From Orobanche coerulescens (taxonomy: Eukaryota; Streptophyta; Magnoliopsida; Lamiales; Orobanchaceae), in NCBI GenBank assembly GCA_033398695.1, contig CM065809.1, positions 87,525,644 through 87,589,643 of the forward strand: a DNA stretch of 64,000 bases, read 5' to 3'. This document shows, in pieces, positions 22,059-34,084 of the stretch. How positions within the stretch are numbered: position 1 is the first letter of the stretch; every line of letters begins with the position of its first letter. Under the pieces are notes generated by a model. It searched no databases. It worked only from the letters and a program-made list of their open reading frames with translations, and was not told the DNA's origin. Position numbers and translations under genes: made by a program.

Positions 22059-23753
22059 TCTTGGACGGGACTTTTCCTCATTTTTCTCATTTCCTTCATC
22101 TTGTCCGAGAGAGAGAGCTTGAGGGAGATATTTTGTCATCATCAATCACTTGTGTGTTCGGATTTCATCATCTTGATTCGTTGGGAAGCTTAGATAGTCA
22201 ATTTAACACGTTTTCATCGGATCGAAGTGTTTGGATCTTCAAAGGTAATATTCTTCAACATCTTGGATTTTGATTTTGTATTGAGATATGATGTTTTAGC
22301 CGTTAAAATCATGTTGTATGATGTGATGTACGCATGATTATGAATATGTATGATTATTCATTGGATTATTGAAGGATTATTCAAGAACACTTTGAATATT
22401 ACGTTGGATTTGGGGGTTTTCGATTAATTGTCGTTGTAATCACGATTTTGGATATTCATAACGGATTATTGATCGTATTGAAGATGTTTTGTTGGTTTGA
22501 AACACTTCTTGGGGATTTGATGTTGGTATTTTTGAAGTTTGGTTATGAATAATCGAAGTTGGCCACAAAGTGTTCGATATAATGCCCCAATGAACTTGGT
22601 TTAGTCGTTTTGACGCCTTGAGTTCGTTATAATCGTGTTTGATTCATTTATTGAGCGGATTGTTGGTAATTGTGTTATTCAAGGTTGTTCGAGCGACCGA
22701 CACTTCATTTAGGACGTTTTTTCGTGGAAGGACATTCTTCATCGGTATTGTGTAAGTTAATTCTTACTCGGTTAAAAGGATATTCATTCCTTTTGTTGTT
22801 GTTCATTCATAATCATAACTCATTCATCATTGTATTAACCGTATCAAAACTTGTCATTGTCAATTAATCACTTCAGTCACAAGGAACGACGGTTCCAATC
22901 ATTTCATTGAGCTATCATTTATTTCTCTATCATTTCATCTCGGTGAGTCATTATTCGTTTCCGATGTCACTTTTGTTATATCGTGGCATTTCGGGTCATC
23001 TTGGGCGTGCGTTGGTATGTGTAGGATTTTCATGTCGGGCACATTTAAGTCGTGTGTTGGTTGTTGGCCTCACATTGACCGTGCACACGAGTCGATTGCT
23101 TCGTGAGATCGACAGGTACAAGACCACACGTGTATTCGATCGATACTCGTTGGTGGCTTGTGTACGGATACATTTCCATCCTGGCATAGTGTGGCGCCAC
23201 CCTTTGAGCCGCATCGTTAGTTGATTCATACAGAATGTTTGTTTGCGTATGTTTTCAACAAGAATGGGTTATAATCTATCCGATTCATTTTGATCGAAAT
23301 TGTGGTTTATAATACATATATATGTTTGTGTTTATTCAACTCTTGAGGATTGTTGTTCTGTGTAACTGACCCCGGCTGGGGATTTTGTTTTTCAGGTCAT
23401 GGCAAGGCAAAAGCACGGGAATAGCATACTGACGTCGAGGATCCCAGTGATACTAGTAGGGGCCCCCTATCTTTCAGTTATTCATGTCGTTGTCCTTTAA
23501 TTTCTGCTGCAGACTTTCATTTGGATACTCCGTTTCATTCAGTGTTGTGTATTTTATCTTCATATAAAATATACTAGTATTCGATATTGTCCTGGTGTGT
23601 TGTACTTAAACTCCTCATCGGAGTATTTGGGTAATATAATGTGGTTCGGTACTACAATTATATTATTTAATTCATCATTTTCATTCGCCGGGTGGGTCCC
23701 AGTTGGGGATTCACGGCACTGTAATATCCACCTAGTTTGGGGTGTTACAGAGT

Positions 23754-23766
23754 TGGTATCGGAGCG
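23754..23766 (+). other. Primer-binding site of the Tekay-like element
   Basis: TGGTATCGGAGCG, close to the initiator Met tRNA complement, 4 bases after the LTR end. Confidence 0.75.
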
Positions 23767-24266
23767 TGGTTTTGAATACTACCTTCCGAGTCATGTCTCA
23801 TTTGAAATCATCGTCAGCAGACTAGTATCATTGGACTTTCGCGTCATGTGTGACCTGTGCAAATGCCGAGCCAATCAGACCGAAAGAACTGTAAGATTTC
23901 TAACGCCATGGTATAATTTCTGGCAATAATCATTCATTCCTCATTCATCCATTAACAATCCTCAAACATCATCATTCATTATCATTAGGACGATCATGTT
24001 AACTCATTAATTACTCAATTCATTTCATTATTCAATTGTCGAGCTGGACGATCATATTATTAATCATGTTAAATTGTCCAAGATAATTATTTCAAGAATT
24101 TCATCAGATAATCATGTCACTTCAGTAAATCATTCATGTAATCAGTAAGTTAGAGCATGTATGCTCATTTTCATCATCTCATGACATAATCATAACGTGA
24201 TATTCATGCGGGAAATATAATCATTATGCGACCTTCCTACTTCAGTATGGAGAGAGCTGTCAGGGG

Positions 24267-24985
24267 ATGCACGGGGAGAGACGCGGCGGGCCGAAACCCG
24301 AAATAATTACTCATCGGGAAATCGTGCCTGTGACTCGGCTCGATCGGAAGATGTTCGGGTTGATCCACTCACTTTTATGCAGCCATGATGACCCATGTGC
24401 AATTGCTCAATCATCATTGCGCCACTCGGCCGGATTAATCGAGAGAACTCTCCCGTATGAGCCTACCGCTAAGGAAATTGCCGAACAACAACCTTCATCT
24501 CACGGCAAGAAATCAATGAAGCGTAATCAATCCGAAGGCGGTCACCAACCTTCAAGAAGCCTCGTGTGAGTCCTATCGTTTCGAGCGACCTCCTACGGCG
24601 CATAATCGTGCGGGATCTCGGCCCGAGCGCCGCCGCCATCACTGTTTCAATTGTGGAACGCCGGTCATTACAAAGACTAAGTGTCTCAAACCGTCTATCA
24701 CGTGCTATAATTGTGGGAATTTTGGGCATAAGTCCCGCTTTTGCCGAAAGGACTCCAAGTCGGCTCCAGCGCATCTCGTGCCCAAGCAATTAGCGATTCG
24801 AATCGATCGCTCACAACGTCGTTTAAGACAATGGAAGCAAATAAAGTTGGAGCTCGTATTTATCAGTCGGGAGCGTCCGGTTTGGGGCCCGGCAAGTCCC
24901 GGATTCATGCGATGAAGAGGATCGACGATCCGGTGACCCGAATGATCTCAGGTATACTCCTAATTTTATTTCAACCTGTGTGTAC
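24267..24985 (+). pseudogene. Tekay-like gag remnant with zinc knuckles
   Basis: Two broken frames. The first, from 24267, has TLPYEPTAKEIAEQQPSSHG, and the second holds two Cys-rich motifs: a damaged CFNCGTPVITKTKC near 24650 and an intact CYNCGNFGHKSRFC (CX2CX4HX4C) near 24710. The N-terminal capsid part is mostly missing. The role would be particle assembly and RNA binding. Confidence 0.75.
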
Positions 24986-25345
24986 CTTTTGATACTGGTG
25001 CACCGCATTCATTCATTTTCGAATCATGTTTGAATGGACTTATTTTGGGATAGTCCTATTGCTTGTGGACCTCATACCATCGGTCTACCTGACGAAGGAA
25101 GAATTTTTGGAAATCATACCGAAGTTAGCTTAGTGACCGTGATTGGTTGGTGGACCTAATCGTGGTGAATTTATCTTATGACGATGTAATATTGGGTATT
25201 AGTTGGATTGATCGTCTTGATACTATCCTCAGTGTTTCTAAGCGTTTGGTCGCTATCTTTCCGTCGTTGGTTGCCGAATGTGTGCTTCAGGGAAGTAATC
25301 CCCGTTGTTCCAGAAGAATTATTATTATGACGAAAGCAGAGAAAT
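24986..25345 (+). pseudogene. Tekay-like aspartic protease remnant
   Basis: FDTGAPHSFIF near 24990 is the Asp-Thr-Gly-Ala active site. After a damaged stretch, NLSYDDVILGISWIDRLDTI near 25165 matches the second conserved strand (DVILGMDWL type), in an open frame from 25147. A tandem repeat array begins directly after it. Confidence 0.8.
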
Positions 25346-25355
25346 TCCGCAATCG

Positions 25356-25740
25356 AGCTATTCAATCATTCATTGTATCATTTTCATCAATTGGCCTTTC
25401 TAAGGCAATCGAGTTATTCAATCATTCATTGCATCATTTTCATCGATTAGCCTTTCTAAGGCAATCGAGCTATTCAATTATTCATTATATCATTTCCATC
25501 GATTGGCCTTTCTAAGACAATCGAGTCATTCAATCATTCATTGTATCATTTTCACCGATTGGCGTTTCTAAGGCAATCGAGTTATTCAAACATTCATTGT
25601 ATCATTTTCATCGATTGGCCTTTCTAAGGTAATCGAGTTATTCAATCATTCATTGTATCACTTTTTATCGATTGACCATTCTAGGGCAATCGAAATGTTC
25701 AATCATTCGTGGTATCATTGTCATCGATTGACGATGTATT
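25356..25740 (+). repeat. Tandem array of about 58-bp units inside Tekay-like pol
   Basis: About six to seven copies of a unit built from TTCAATCATTCATTGTATCA, TTTTCATCGATTGGCCTTTC and TAAGGCAATCGAGTTA. It lies between the protease and RT segments, where coding sequence would be expected. Confidence 0.85.
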
Positions 25741-25779
25741 TCCAGACGAGTTATCTGGTTGCCTTCACATAGAGTAGTG

Positions 25780-26530
25780 GAATTCAGGAGCGAGTTGGAG
25801 CCGGTACGTCCCCGTTATCGAAGGCACCGTATCGGATGGCCCCGACCAGAATGCAGGAGTTGAAGATTCAACTTGAGGAATAGTTCGATAAAGGTTATCT
25901 CCGACCGAGTGCGTCCCCGTGAGGAGCACCAGTGTGATCTGTCAAGGAGAAGGATGGCTCGTCTCGTGTGTGTATTAATTATCAGGAGTTGAACAGGGTG
26001 ATGATCAAGATTAGTATCCTCTACCCCGTATTGAGATCTCTTAGATCAACTTCTGGGAGCTTCAATATTTTCCTAGGTCGACTGAAGATCTGGATATCAT
26101 CAGCTGCGAATTCAAGAGTCGGGTATCGCAAGGACGGCATTTCGTACATGCTATGGTCATTATGAGTTCGTAGTTATGCCGTTCGGGCTTACTAATGCAC
26201 CTGCGGTATTCATGGAGTTAATGAATCGGGTTTTCATCGACTTTTTGGATCAGTTTGTTGTTGTCTTCATCGATGACATTTTGATTATTCTCGTGATCGA
26301 GAGGAACACGAGGTACATCTTCATTAGGTTCTCGACGTGTTAAGACGCGAGCAACTTTATGGAAAGTTTTCCAATTGTGAGTTCTGGATGTCCGAAGTGA
26401 CTTTTCTCGGGCATGTAATTTCATCAGACAGAGTTCGTGTCGACCCTCAGAAGACGGAGGCTATCCGAGATTGACAACCTCCAAAAGATGTTAAGGAAAT
26501 CCGAGGTTTCCTTAGATTAGCTGGTTAATT
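25780..26530 (+). pseudogene. Tekay-like reverse transcriptase
   Basis: Degraded but unmistakable. The RT entry motif APYRMAPTRMQELK near 25825 is followed by [44 protein letters not shown] near 26170 and the catalytic box [11 protein letters not shown] near 26260 (FIDD in place of YVDD), then [20 protein letters not shown]. At least four stops and several frameshifts break it. The connection domain after 26520 is deleted, joining RT almost directly to RNase H. Confidence 0.88.
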
Positions 26531-26775
26531 ATCCGACCCACGACCTAGAGCTAGCAGCTGTGGTTTTCGCGTTGGAAATTTGGCGTCGTTACCTTTATGG
26601 CGTCACCTATCAGATCTTCACTGATCACAAGAGTTGAAGTATATATTTACTCAGAAGGAGTTAAATATGCGACAAAGACGGTGGTTGGAACTAATCAAAG
26701 AGTATGATATCGAGATCCTTTACCACCCGGGCAAGGCGAACATTGTCGCCGACGCCTTGAGTCGTAAGTCCGTTT
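26531..26775 (+). pseudogene. Tekay-like RNase H remnant
   Basis: [20 protein letters not shown] and IFTDHKS near 26550-26635 mark the RNase H fold, and [20 protein letters not shown] near 26710 marks its end. Frameshifted twice. Confidence 0.85.
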
Positions 26776-26783
26776 AGGAGCAG

Positions 26784-27804
26784 ATGTTTGCTCGTTTATC
26801 AGTTCAGAAGGAGCTTCAGCAGGAATTCCTTAGACCCGAGATCGAGGTCTGGCATCAGCGACTGGCAGGTATGCTGAAACCGCTCCCTATTCCAGAATGG
26901 AAGTGGGAAGACATTTCTATGGATTTCATCACGAGAGTGCCGACGAATCGTCGGTGCATGAATACGATCTGGGTGATCGTGGACCGCTTAACTAAGTCAG
27001 CTCATTTCCTTGAGATTAAGGATACGTGGGGTCCCGGGAGACTTGCCCAGCTGTTCATCAAAGAGATAGTGAGATTGCACGGTACTCCTAAGAGTATCGT
27101 TTCTGATCGTGATGGGCGATTCGTGTCTCATTTTGGAAATCAGTTCATCGTGCTATGGGAACTCATCTTAATCTCATCACCGTTTTTCATCCTCAGTCCG
27201 ACGGATAATCATAGAGGACTATTCAGACATTGGAGGACATGTTGAGGGCATGCGTCCTCGATTAGAAGACGATTGGGAAGCCCAATTACCGTTGATTTAG
27301 TTCACGTACAATTATAGTTGGCATGATGTGATGAAGATAGCACCTTACGAGGCCTTGTACGGTCGTTGTTGTCGATCTCCCTTGTGTTGGGACGACCCAT
27401 CAGAGTCAATCGGCACCGAGCCCGATATGCTTATAGCCGCCTGGGAGAAGGTAGCTTTGATCAGGAGTCGTCTGTTGATCGCTCAGAGTCGACGGAAATT
27501 ATATGCAGATAATCGTCAACCACTAGAGTTCGTGATGGGTGACCACGTTTTGGTCAAGGTATCCCCGAGTCGAGGTATCTTCCGTTTCGGAAAACGGGGG
27601 AAGTTGAGTCCGAGATTCATTGGATCGTTTGAGATTTTGGATCAAGTAGGCGAGTTAGCTTATCGATTGGTTTTACCTCCGGCGTTGAGCCATATTCATA
27701 ATGTATTGCACGTCTCGCAATTGCGGAAGTATGTTGCCGACCCGAGTCACATACTTCAGTTCGACGAAATCGAGATCGCAGATGATCATTCATACGAGGA
27801 GCGT
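26784..27804 (+). pseudogene. Tekay-like integrase
   Basis: The open frame 26784-27245 has PLPIPEWKWEDISMDF (first catalytic Asp), DRLTKSAHFLEIKDT and LHGTPKSIVSDRDGRFVS (second Asp). The Glu region is frameshifted. A second open frame from 27328 continues with APYEALYGRCCRSPLCWDD and RGKLSPRFIGSFEILDQVG, ending with HIHNVLHVSQLRKYVADPSH. The N-terminal zinc domain is mostly missing. The family inserts cDNA into the genome. Confidence 0.88.
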
Positions 27805-27957
27805 CCTGTACGAGTTTTAGAACGGCGAATCAAACAGTTGAGGAACAAGACGATTCCTTTGGTCAAGATTCAGTGGTCTAGACACGGAGTCGAAGAGGCT
27901 ACTTGGGGAACCGAAGAGAGTATGCGGGAGAGTTATCCCGAATGGTTTGGCCCTTAG
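27805..27957 (+). pseudogene. C-terminal chromodomain-like tail of the Tekay-like integrase
   Basis: The same frame ends with RPVRVLERRIKQLRNKTIPL, VKIQWSRHGVEEATWGTEES and ESYPEWFGP, the divergent chromodomain of Tekay-clade chromoviruses. It may guide insertion to heterochromatin. This part is intact; stop at 27955. Confidence 0.8.
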
Positions 27958-27974
27958 TTTCGGGGACGAAACTC

Positions 27975-27991
27975 TTTTAAGGGGGGGAGTA
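27975..27991 (+). other. Polypurine tract of the Tekay-like element
   Basis: TTTTAAGGGGGGGAGTA-type run just before the 3' LTR at 27992. Elements A and B have the same layout (CGAAACT then purines) on the other strand. Confidence 0.75.
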
Positions 27992-30691
27992 TGTAATACC
28001 CGGTCGTAATGCATTCATTATCATTCAGTAATTATCAGTCAGTAATTGTCACTCAGTAATTTTTTCCCTCATTAATAATCATCATCATTCATGATTCATT
28101 CATTTGCGTTCATTGTGGGCGTGTTGTAACCATGTATCAGTTACCGATCGTCATTTCATCTCCGTTTATGGATCGAGACGGGAGCATTATCATTATCATT
28201 GTGATTGGTAGTCTTGTGCTGGAAGTTTCATCTTTGGACTTGTTCACTTTCACATACGTATGGTATGTCGGATCATTCATCAATCGTAGCGAGGAATCGG
28301 AGTTGTCGGATTTTCATCTTGTCCAGCAACGAGTTACGGCCATAAGAATGGTAAGTTACGGCCGTAATGTGTTCACCGTTTCAGGCCATTATGGACGAAC
28401 GGGACTTACGGCCGTAAGGTTGAGGCATACGGCCATAAGTTGAGCAGGTACGGCCGTAAGGCTCGGCCGGTTACGGCCGTACGAGTCGAGCAAGGTGTCC
28501 AGATGTTTTTGGCCGAAGGGCGAGTTACGGCCGTAAGAGGGGCAGGATACGGCCGTAAGGAGTGTTCGTGTTTTTCAGGATGTGTCGGATGAGAGGGACT
28601 TACGGCCGTAAGGGTTGCGGCATACGCCCGTAAGACGAGGAAGGTACGGCCGTAAGGCTTGGCCGGATATGGCCATAGGTTACAGGCAGGGTGCCTGGCC
28701 ATTTTCGACGAAGGGGGCTTACGCCTATAAGTTTGGCCGGATATGGCCGTATCATTCGAGTTACGCCCGTAAGGTGTGCGGGTACGGCCGTAAGGATGTC
28801 GGCAGATGTTTTAGACGAGGGCGAGTTACGCCCGTAAGTCAGGGCGGATACGGCCGTAAGGCTGTCGGCAGGTTTTTGGACGAAGCCGAGTTACGGCTGT
28901 ACGAGTTGGCCGGTTACGGCCGTAAGGCCGTTGACCTGGAATGTTACGGCCGTAAGAAGGCCGAGTTACGGTCGTAACTTCCGGCAGTTTATATATGTCT
29001 TGGACGGGACTTTTCCTCATTTTTCTCATTTTCTTCATCTTGTCCGAGAGAGAGAGCTTGAGGGATATTTTGTCATCATCAATCACTTGTGTGTTCGGAT
29101 TTCATCATCTTGATTCGTTGGGAAGCTTGGATAGTCGATTTAACACGTTTTCATCGGATCGAAGTGTTTGGATCTTCAAAGGTAATATTCTTCAACATCT
29201 TGGATTTCGATTTTGTATTGAGATATGATGTTTTAGCCGTTAAAATCATGTTGTATGATGTGATGTACGCATGATTATGAATATGTATGATTATTCATTG
29301 GATTATTGAAGGATTATTCAAGAACACTTTGATTATTAAGTTGGATTTGGGGGTTTTCGATTAATTGTCGTTGTAATCACGATTTTGGATATTCATAACA
29401 GATTATTGATCGTATTGAAGATGTTTTGTTGGTTTGAAACACTTCTTAGGGATTTGATGTTGGTATTTTTAAAGTTTGGTTATGAACAATCGAAGTTGGC
29501 CACAAAGTGTTCGATATAATGCCCCAATGAACTTGGTTTAGTCGTTTTGACGCCTTGAGTTCATTATAATCGTGTTTGATTCATTTATTGAGCGAATTGT
29601 TGGTAATTGTGTTATTCAAGGTTGTTCGAGCGACCGACACTTCATTTAGGACGTTTGTTCGTGGAAGGACATTCTTCATCGGTATTTTGTAAGTTAATTC
29701 TTACTCGGTTAAAAGGATATTCATTCCTTTTGTTGTTGTTCATTCATAATCATAACTCATTCATCATTGTATTAACCGTATCAAAACTTGTCATTGTCAA
29801 TTAATCACTTCAGTCACAAGGAACGACGGTTCCAATCATTTCATTGAGCTATCATTCATTTCTCTATCATTTCATCTCGGTGAGTCATTATTCGTTTCCG
29901 ATGTCACTTTTGTTATATCGTGGCATTCCGGGTCATACTGGCGTGCCGGTTGGTATGTGTAGGATTTTCATGTCGGGCACATTTAAGTCGTGTGTTGGTT
30001 GTTGGCCTCACATTGGACTGTGCACACGAGTCGATTGCTTCGTGAGACTGATTAGGTACAAGACCACACGTGTATTCGATCGATACTCATTGGTGGCTTG
30101 TGCACGGACACATTTCCATCCCGGGCGTAGTGTGGCGCCACCCTTTGAGCCGTACTGTTAGTTGATTCATACAGCATGTTTGATTGCGTATGTTTTCAAC
30201 AAGACTGGGTTATAATCTAACTGATTCATTTTGATCGAACTTGTGGTTTATACTACATAGATATGATTGTGTTTATTCAACTCTTGAGGATTGTTGTTCT
30301 GTGTAACTGACCCCGACTGGGGATTTTGTTTTTCAGGTCATGGCAAGGCAAAAGCACGGGAATAGCATGCTGACGTCGAGGAGTCCCAGTGATACTAGTA
30401 GGGGCCCCCGATCTTTCAGTTATTCATGTCGTTGTCCTTTAATTTCCGCTGCAGACTTTCATTTGGATACTCCGTTTCATTCAGTGTTGTGTATTTTATC
30501 TTCATATAAAATATACTAGTATTCGGTATTGTCCTGGTGTGTTGTACTTAAACTCCTCATCGGAGTATTTGGGTAATATAATGTGGTTCGGTACTACAAT
30601 TATATTATTTAATTCATCATTTTCATTCGCCGGGTGGGTCCCAGTCGGGGATTCATGGCACTGTAATATCCGCCTAGTTTGGGGTGTTACA
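27992..30691 (+). repeat. 3' LTR of the Tekay-like element
   Basis: Matches 21052-23749. It also carries 12 perfect TACGGCCGTA copies between about 28355 and 28955, partly at different positions from the left copy because individual CG sites mutated to CA or TG independently. AAGAC follows at 30692-30696. Confidence 0.93.
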
Positions 30692-32190
30692 AAGACTAAG
30701 GTGGAGAAGTTGGAAGCTAGGTCCGTGAAGGGACGTTTCATTGGATTCCCGCCTGGGACGATGGGATTTCTATTCTATATGCCCGAAGATCGAAAGATCG
30801 TTGTTGCTTTACAAGCACACTTCCTGGAAGATGAGTTCATTCAGGAAGGCGGAGCACGTAGAAATATTTCTTTGGAAGAATACAATGAAACTCCTCATGA
30901 GACACCTGTGCAAGAAAAATGGAACCAAACCTTCTATAACACAAGTACAACCACCTCGTAGGTCAAGTAGGGTGTCTCAGTTACGTGAGAGGTATAATTT
31001 TATGCACTTGGAGGAACTAGGTTTCCTCGAGGTTCCAAGTGATAAACAAGAGACCGACCCGCGACCAATGACCTAGAAATGGTGGATGTAAACTCCATGA
31101 AATGGACTGTAGCAGTCTTCATGTAGTTGGGACCTTTATTTTGACGAGACAGTCAAAGAGTTTGACTTTTTGCAAAATGAAGAGAACCTTGTGTATACAA
31201 GAGGGTTAGTGGGAGCAAGATCGTATTCTTAGTACTATGTGTAGATGACATTCTACTAAAAGGAAATGATGTGGGAATGCTTAGTTCTGTGAAAGCTTGG
31301 CTTTTGAGTAATTTCTCCATGAAAGACTTGGGAGAAGCAACCTATATTCTTGGTATTCGACTCTACCGGGATAGAGCAAAGAGAACAATAGGTCTTTCCC
31401 AAGCCCTCTATATAGATAAAATCTTAAAGCGATTTAAGATGGATGATTCTAAAAGAGGGTTCCTACCGATGCGACATGTAATAAAACTCTCCTTGAAGAT
31501 GTGTCTTCAAAGTGAAGAACAACGGAAGGAAATGAGTAATATACCATATGCTTCGGCCGTGGGTAGCCTTATGTATGCTATGTTTTGTACGAGACCTGAC
31601 ATTGCGCATGTTGTAAGCGTGGTGAGTAGGTTTCAGGCAAACCCAGGTAGGGAACATTGGACTGTCGTAAAGAACGTTCTCAAGTACTTTAGAAGGACTA
31701 GAGATCTGGTTCTTATTTATGGCGGTGGAGAACTGAATGTGATGGGATTCACTGTATTGAACTTCCAAGGATAGAAAGACGATTCTATGTCTACTTCTAG
31801 CTACATTTACTCTTAATGGAGGAGCAGTATCTTGACATAGTGCCAAGTATAGCGCGACTGCTAATTCCACCTGTTAGGCTGAGTATAAAGCGGCCTCGGG
31901 GGCCTCCAAAGGACGGACTTTGAAGTTACTGGGTAAACTTCACATGACACATTGTGCTGCACTGCCAGAGCGGTAGTACAGGCCTAGGAGCCGAGGTTTC
32001 ATAACAGTACCAAACATATTGAGAGAGAGTATCATCTCGTGAGAGAATTTTTTCGCAAAGAGATACATTGTGCTGCATAGAGTAGAGTCATCCGACTACG
32101 TCGCTGATCCACTGACCAAGCCACTTTCTCAGATTAGCTTAGAGCGTCATCTGGAGAACATGGGTATTAGATACCATAGTGTGTGGCATT
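30692..32190 (+). pseudogene. Tork copia integrase end, truncated RT and RNase H
   Basis: It resumes directly after the Tekay-like element with KVEKLEARSVKGRFIGFP, the copia integrase-to-RT linker, then a frameshift near 30950. Most of the RT fingers and palm is missing: about 31080-31130 jumps close to the catalytic box, here CVDDIL at 31238-31255. The open frame 31271-31774 has FSMKDLGEATYILGIRLYRD and YASAVGSLMYAMFCTRPDIA. RNase H is degraded and ends with SSDYVADPLTKPLSQISLER. A purine tract then leads to the 3' LTR. Confidence 0.88.
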
Positions 32191-32197
32191 GAGTGCA

Positions 32198-32207
32198 AGT
32201 GGGAGAT
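32198..32207 (+). other. Polypurine tract of the Tork-type element
   Basis: AAGTGGGAGA-type run directly before TGTTGGGAG at 32208, as is usual for Tork-clade elements. Confidence 0.7.
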
Positions 32208-34040
32208 TGTTGGGAGTATGCCCTCGAATGCCACTCAGAGGATATTGAGTGAGGGCATTGTACTTGTAATTATGTAAATCATTAATATAAGGCAGTGAAT
32301 TTTTCTTTATTTACTGGTAGTTACTAGCGTTCCTAACTCGTAAATATACATATAGAAACTAGTCCATGTATTTGAGAGCAAAATGTTCCACTCCTTATTG
32401 GATAAGGAGGTCGACACTGGAAAGGTTTATAGCTCAAATACTTAATCGTTCCCAAGTCGATGAAACTTGACTGGGCATTAAGTTTATGTGAAGACTTGTA
32501 TGACGTGTTCTTTGACATGGAGAGTGTCTGTCGAACGCTAATGTTTAGTGGGAGCACACGTTATAGGTATGCTAATTGGATTAGTATACTCAAACCGACT
32601 CACCCTCGATTCGTCACACGAATTTCACTCCCGGACAGTCAATGACGGAATCGAAAGGTTGTGATAGGTATTCGTGAACCTTCGACTTGAGGATTTAGTA
32701 GGGATGTGCTTGTGACATCAAGATTTTCATTAGAGTAGTTCGACCCTGTAAACCGGAAGGCGGGGGTCAACCTCGACGTGCATCTTGATGGGCAAGTAGC
32801 AGGTCCTACTGAATGCCAAGATAGAATTCTTTCTCCTGTTAGTGAACGGGTTAAATGTCCTATGCGGTTATTGGCAGATGAGATCATAAGTCTTTGGCCA
32901 AAGCATTGGAGCTAGTTGTATTGGATACACGAGAGGTCGATGATCTCGATTTGCATTAATGCATGCATAGCGTAAAGTAACAGATAGGGTTTGACTGATC
33001 GTGGCCCGATAACTTGATCGGGACATTTGAAATAAGGGTTTATACGTATATTGGTATTCACGACAGAATGGTTCTTGAATGATCCCAATCATTCGTTCTC
33101 AGTTGGGGTACAGTGTAGGCCGCCAGGCTGTCTAGGTGGTGTTACTACTCTTTGGTTCCTCCCATTGCTGACTGAGACGGACCTACCGAGTTGCGCAATA
33201 GGATTGACGACGGAATGAATCAAGCATATTCTCTCATAATGAATATTAGATATTGAGTATCTAATTAAGTGGGACATTGGATGTCTAAATTGATTTATTG
33301 GATAAATTAATTTACGGCCTAATGAATTAAATAAATTACTGGGTGATTAATTTAATTCATGAAAATAATTATTTCTTGGAGAAATTAATTATGTTATTAT
33401 GTATTTGATATGATTAATTAATTGGATTAATTAATTGATATAAATACATCAGAACGGATTCGGAGTTTATCTGTTTGGACTCGCGGGAGTCCGAAACGGA
33501 CTGAACTCCACCTACCCTTCTAGATGCCCCCCCCCCCCTTTCCACCACCTTTCATCTTGTCTTTTGTTTCCATTTTTAAATGGAAGACAATGACTTGAAA
33601 GGCATCTCTCATGTGAGATGAGATCTTTAGTGGGTTGTTGGTCAATAAAGAATGAATAAAGGGAGAAGACTTGTGACTCTCTTACACACTATTGATTCCA
33701 TACGTAAGTAGTAGAGAGAGAAATAGTGAGAAAGAACTTAGAGTTCTTTCCAAAGTCTTCATCTCATTCTTCATCTTGTTCTTGTTGTTCTTGGAGAAAA
33801 ATCAAGAAATTAATTAAGAGAAATAAATTATACACTTAGAGTGTTATAATCAAAGCTTCATCACTTGATTCTAGCCGTAACTTTAGAGGTTAATCAAGTG
33901 TTGTCATTCCATTCGTTTCTCCGACGCGTGACAAGTAGAGACGCAGTTTTTTCGGCGTTGGATCATCCAAGGGTTTGGAGCATTTTGGATCGTTTGGGGA
34001 ATAGCTCAAGAGAAGGAATTCCATATAATCAACGGACGAC
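32208..34040 (+). repeat. 3' LTR of the Tork-type element, right end truncated
   Basis: Matches 2812-4638, then diverges at about 34040, losing the last 135 bp or so. It has the covarying hairpin at 32218-32258, TATAAATA at 33439 and a C12 run at 33527-33538 (C15 in the left copy). Confidence 0.88.
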
Positions 34041-34084
34041 AAGGAATTCCATTTTGGATCGTTCGGAGCATTTTGGATCGTTTG
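34041..34084 (+). other. Scrambled junction (templated filler) at the truncated LTR
   Basis: AAGGAATTCCA (34041-34051) repeats 34013-34023, and GGAGCATTTTGGATCGTTTG (34065-34084) repeats 33977-33996. Short copies of nearby LTR sequence placed in a row are typical of plant double-strand break repair by template switching. Confidence 0.7.

Larger units (their letters stand above)
21052..23749 (+). repeat. 5' LTR of the Tekay-like element
   Basis: TGTAATACCCGG to GTGTTACA. It has a palindrome array (21418-22037), a TATA-like box at 22049 and long AT-rich sequence after it. Confidence 0.93.
21052..30691 (+). mobile_element. Tekay-like chromovirus (Ty3/gypsy) inside the Tork element
   Basis: LTRs of 2698 bp (21052-23749) and 2700 bp (27992-30691) start TGTAATACCCGG and end GGGGTGTTACA. 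A Met-type primer site, a purine tract and a perfect AAGAC duplication are present. Internal order is gag, protease, RT, RNase H, integrase and C-terminal chromodomain-like region, as in the Tekay (Del) clade. The internal region is only 4.24 kb and all genes are broken by stops and deletions, so it is not autonomous. The LTRs are very similar by eye (about 3 differences in the first 150 bases). Confidence 0.93.
2812..34040 (+). mobile_element. Tork-type Ty1/copia retrotransposon, host of three nested elements
   Basis: Two direct repeats starting TGTTGGGAGTATG (2812 and 32208) bound the element. A tRNA-iMet-like primer site follows the left repeat and a purine tract precedes the right one. 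Coding order is gag (19182), integrase (20470) and RT/RNase H (30692-32190), the copia order. Three complete LTR elements interrupt it at 5339, 10711 and 21052. Removing them leaves about 9.1 kb. The left flank ends in AATTC. The right LTR is truncated at about 34040 by a scrambled junction, so no target duplication can be confirmed. The two LTRs differ by roughly one base in twenty over the first 140 bases by eye, so this is an older insertion than the Tekay-like element inside it. Confidence 0.88.
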
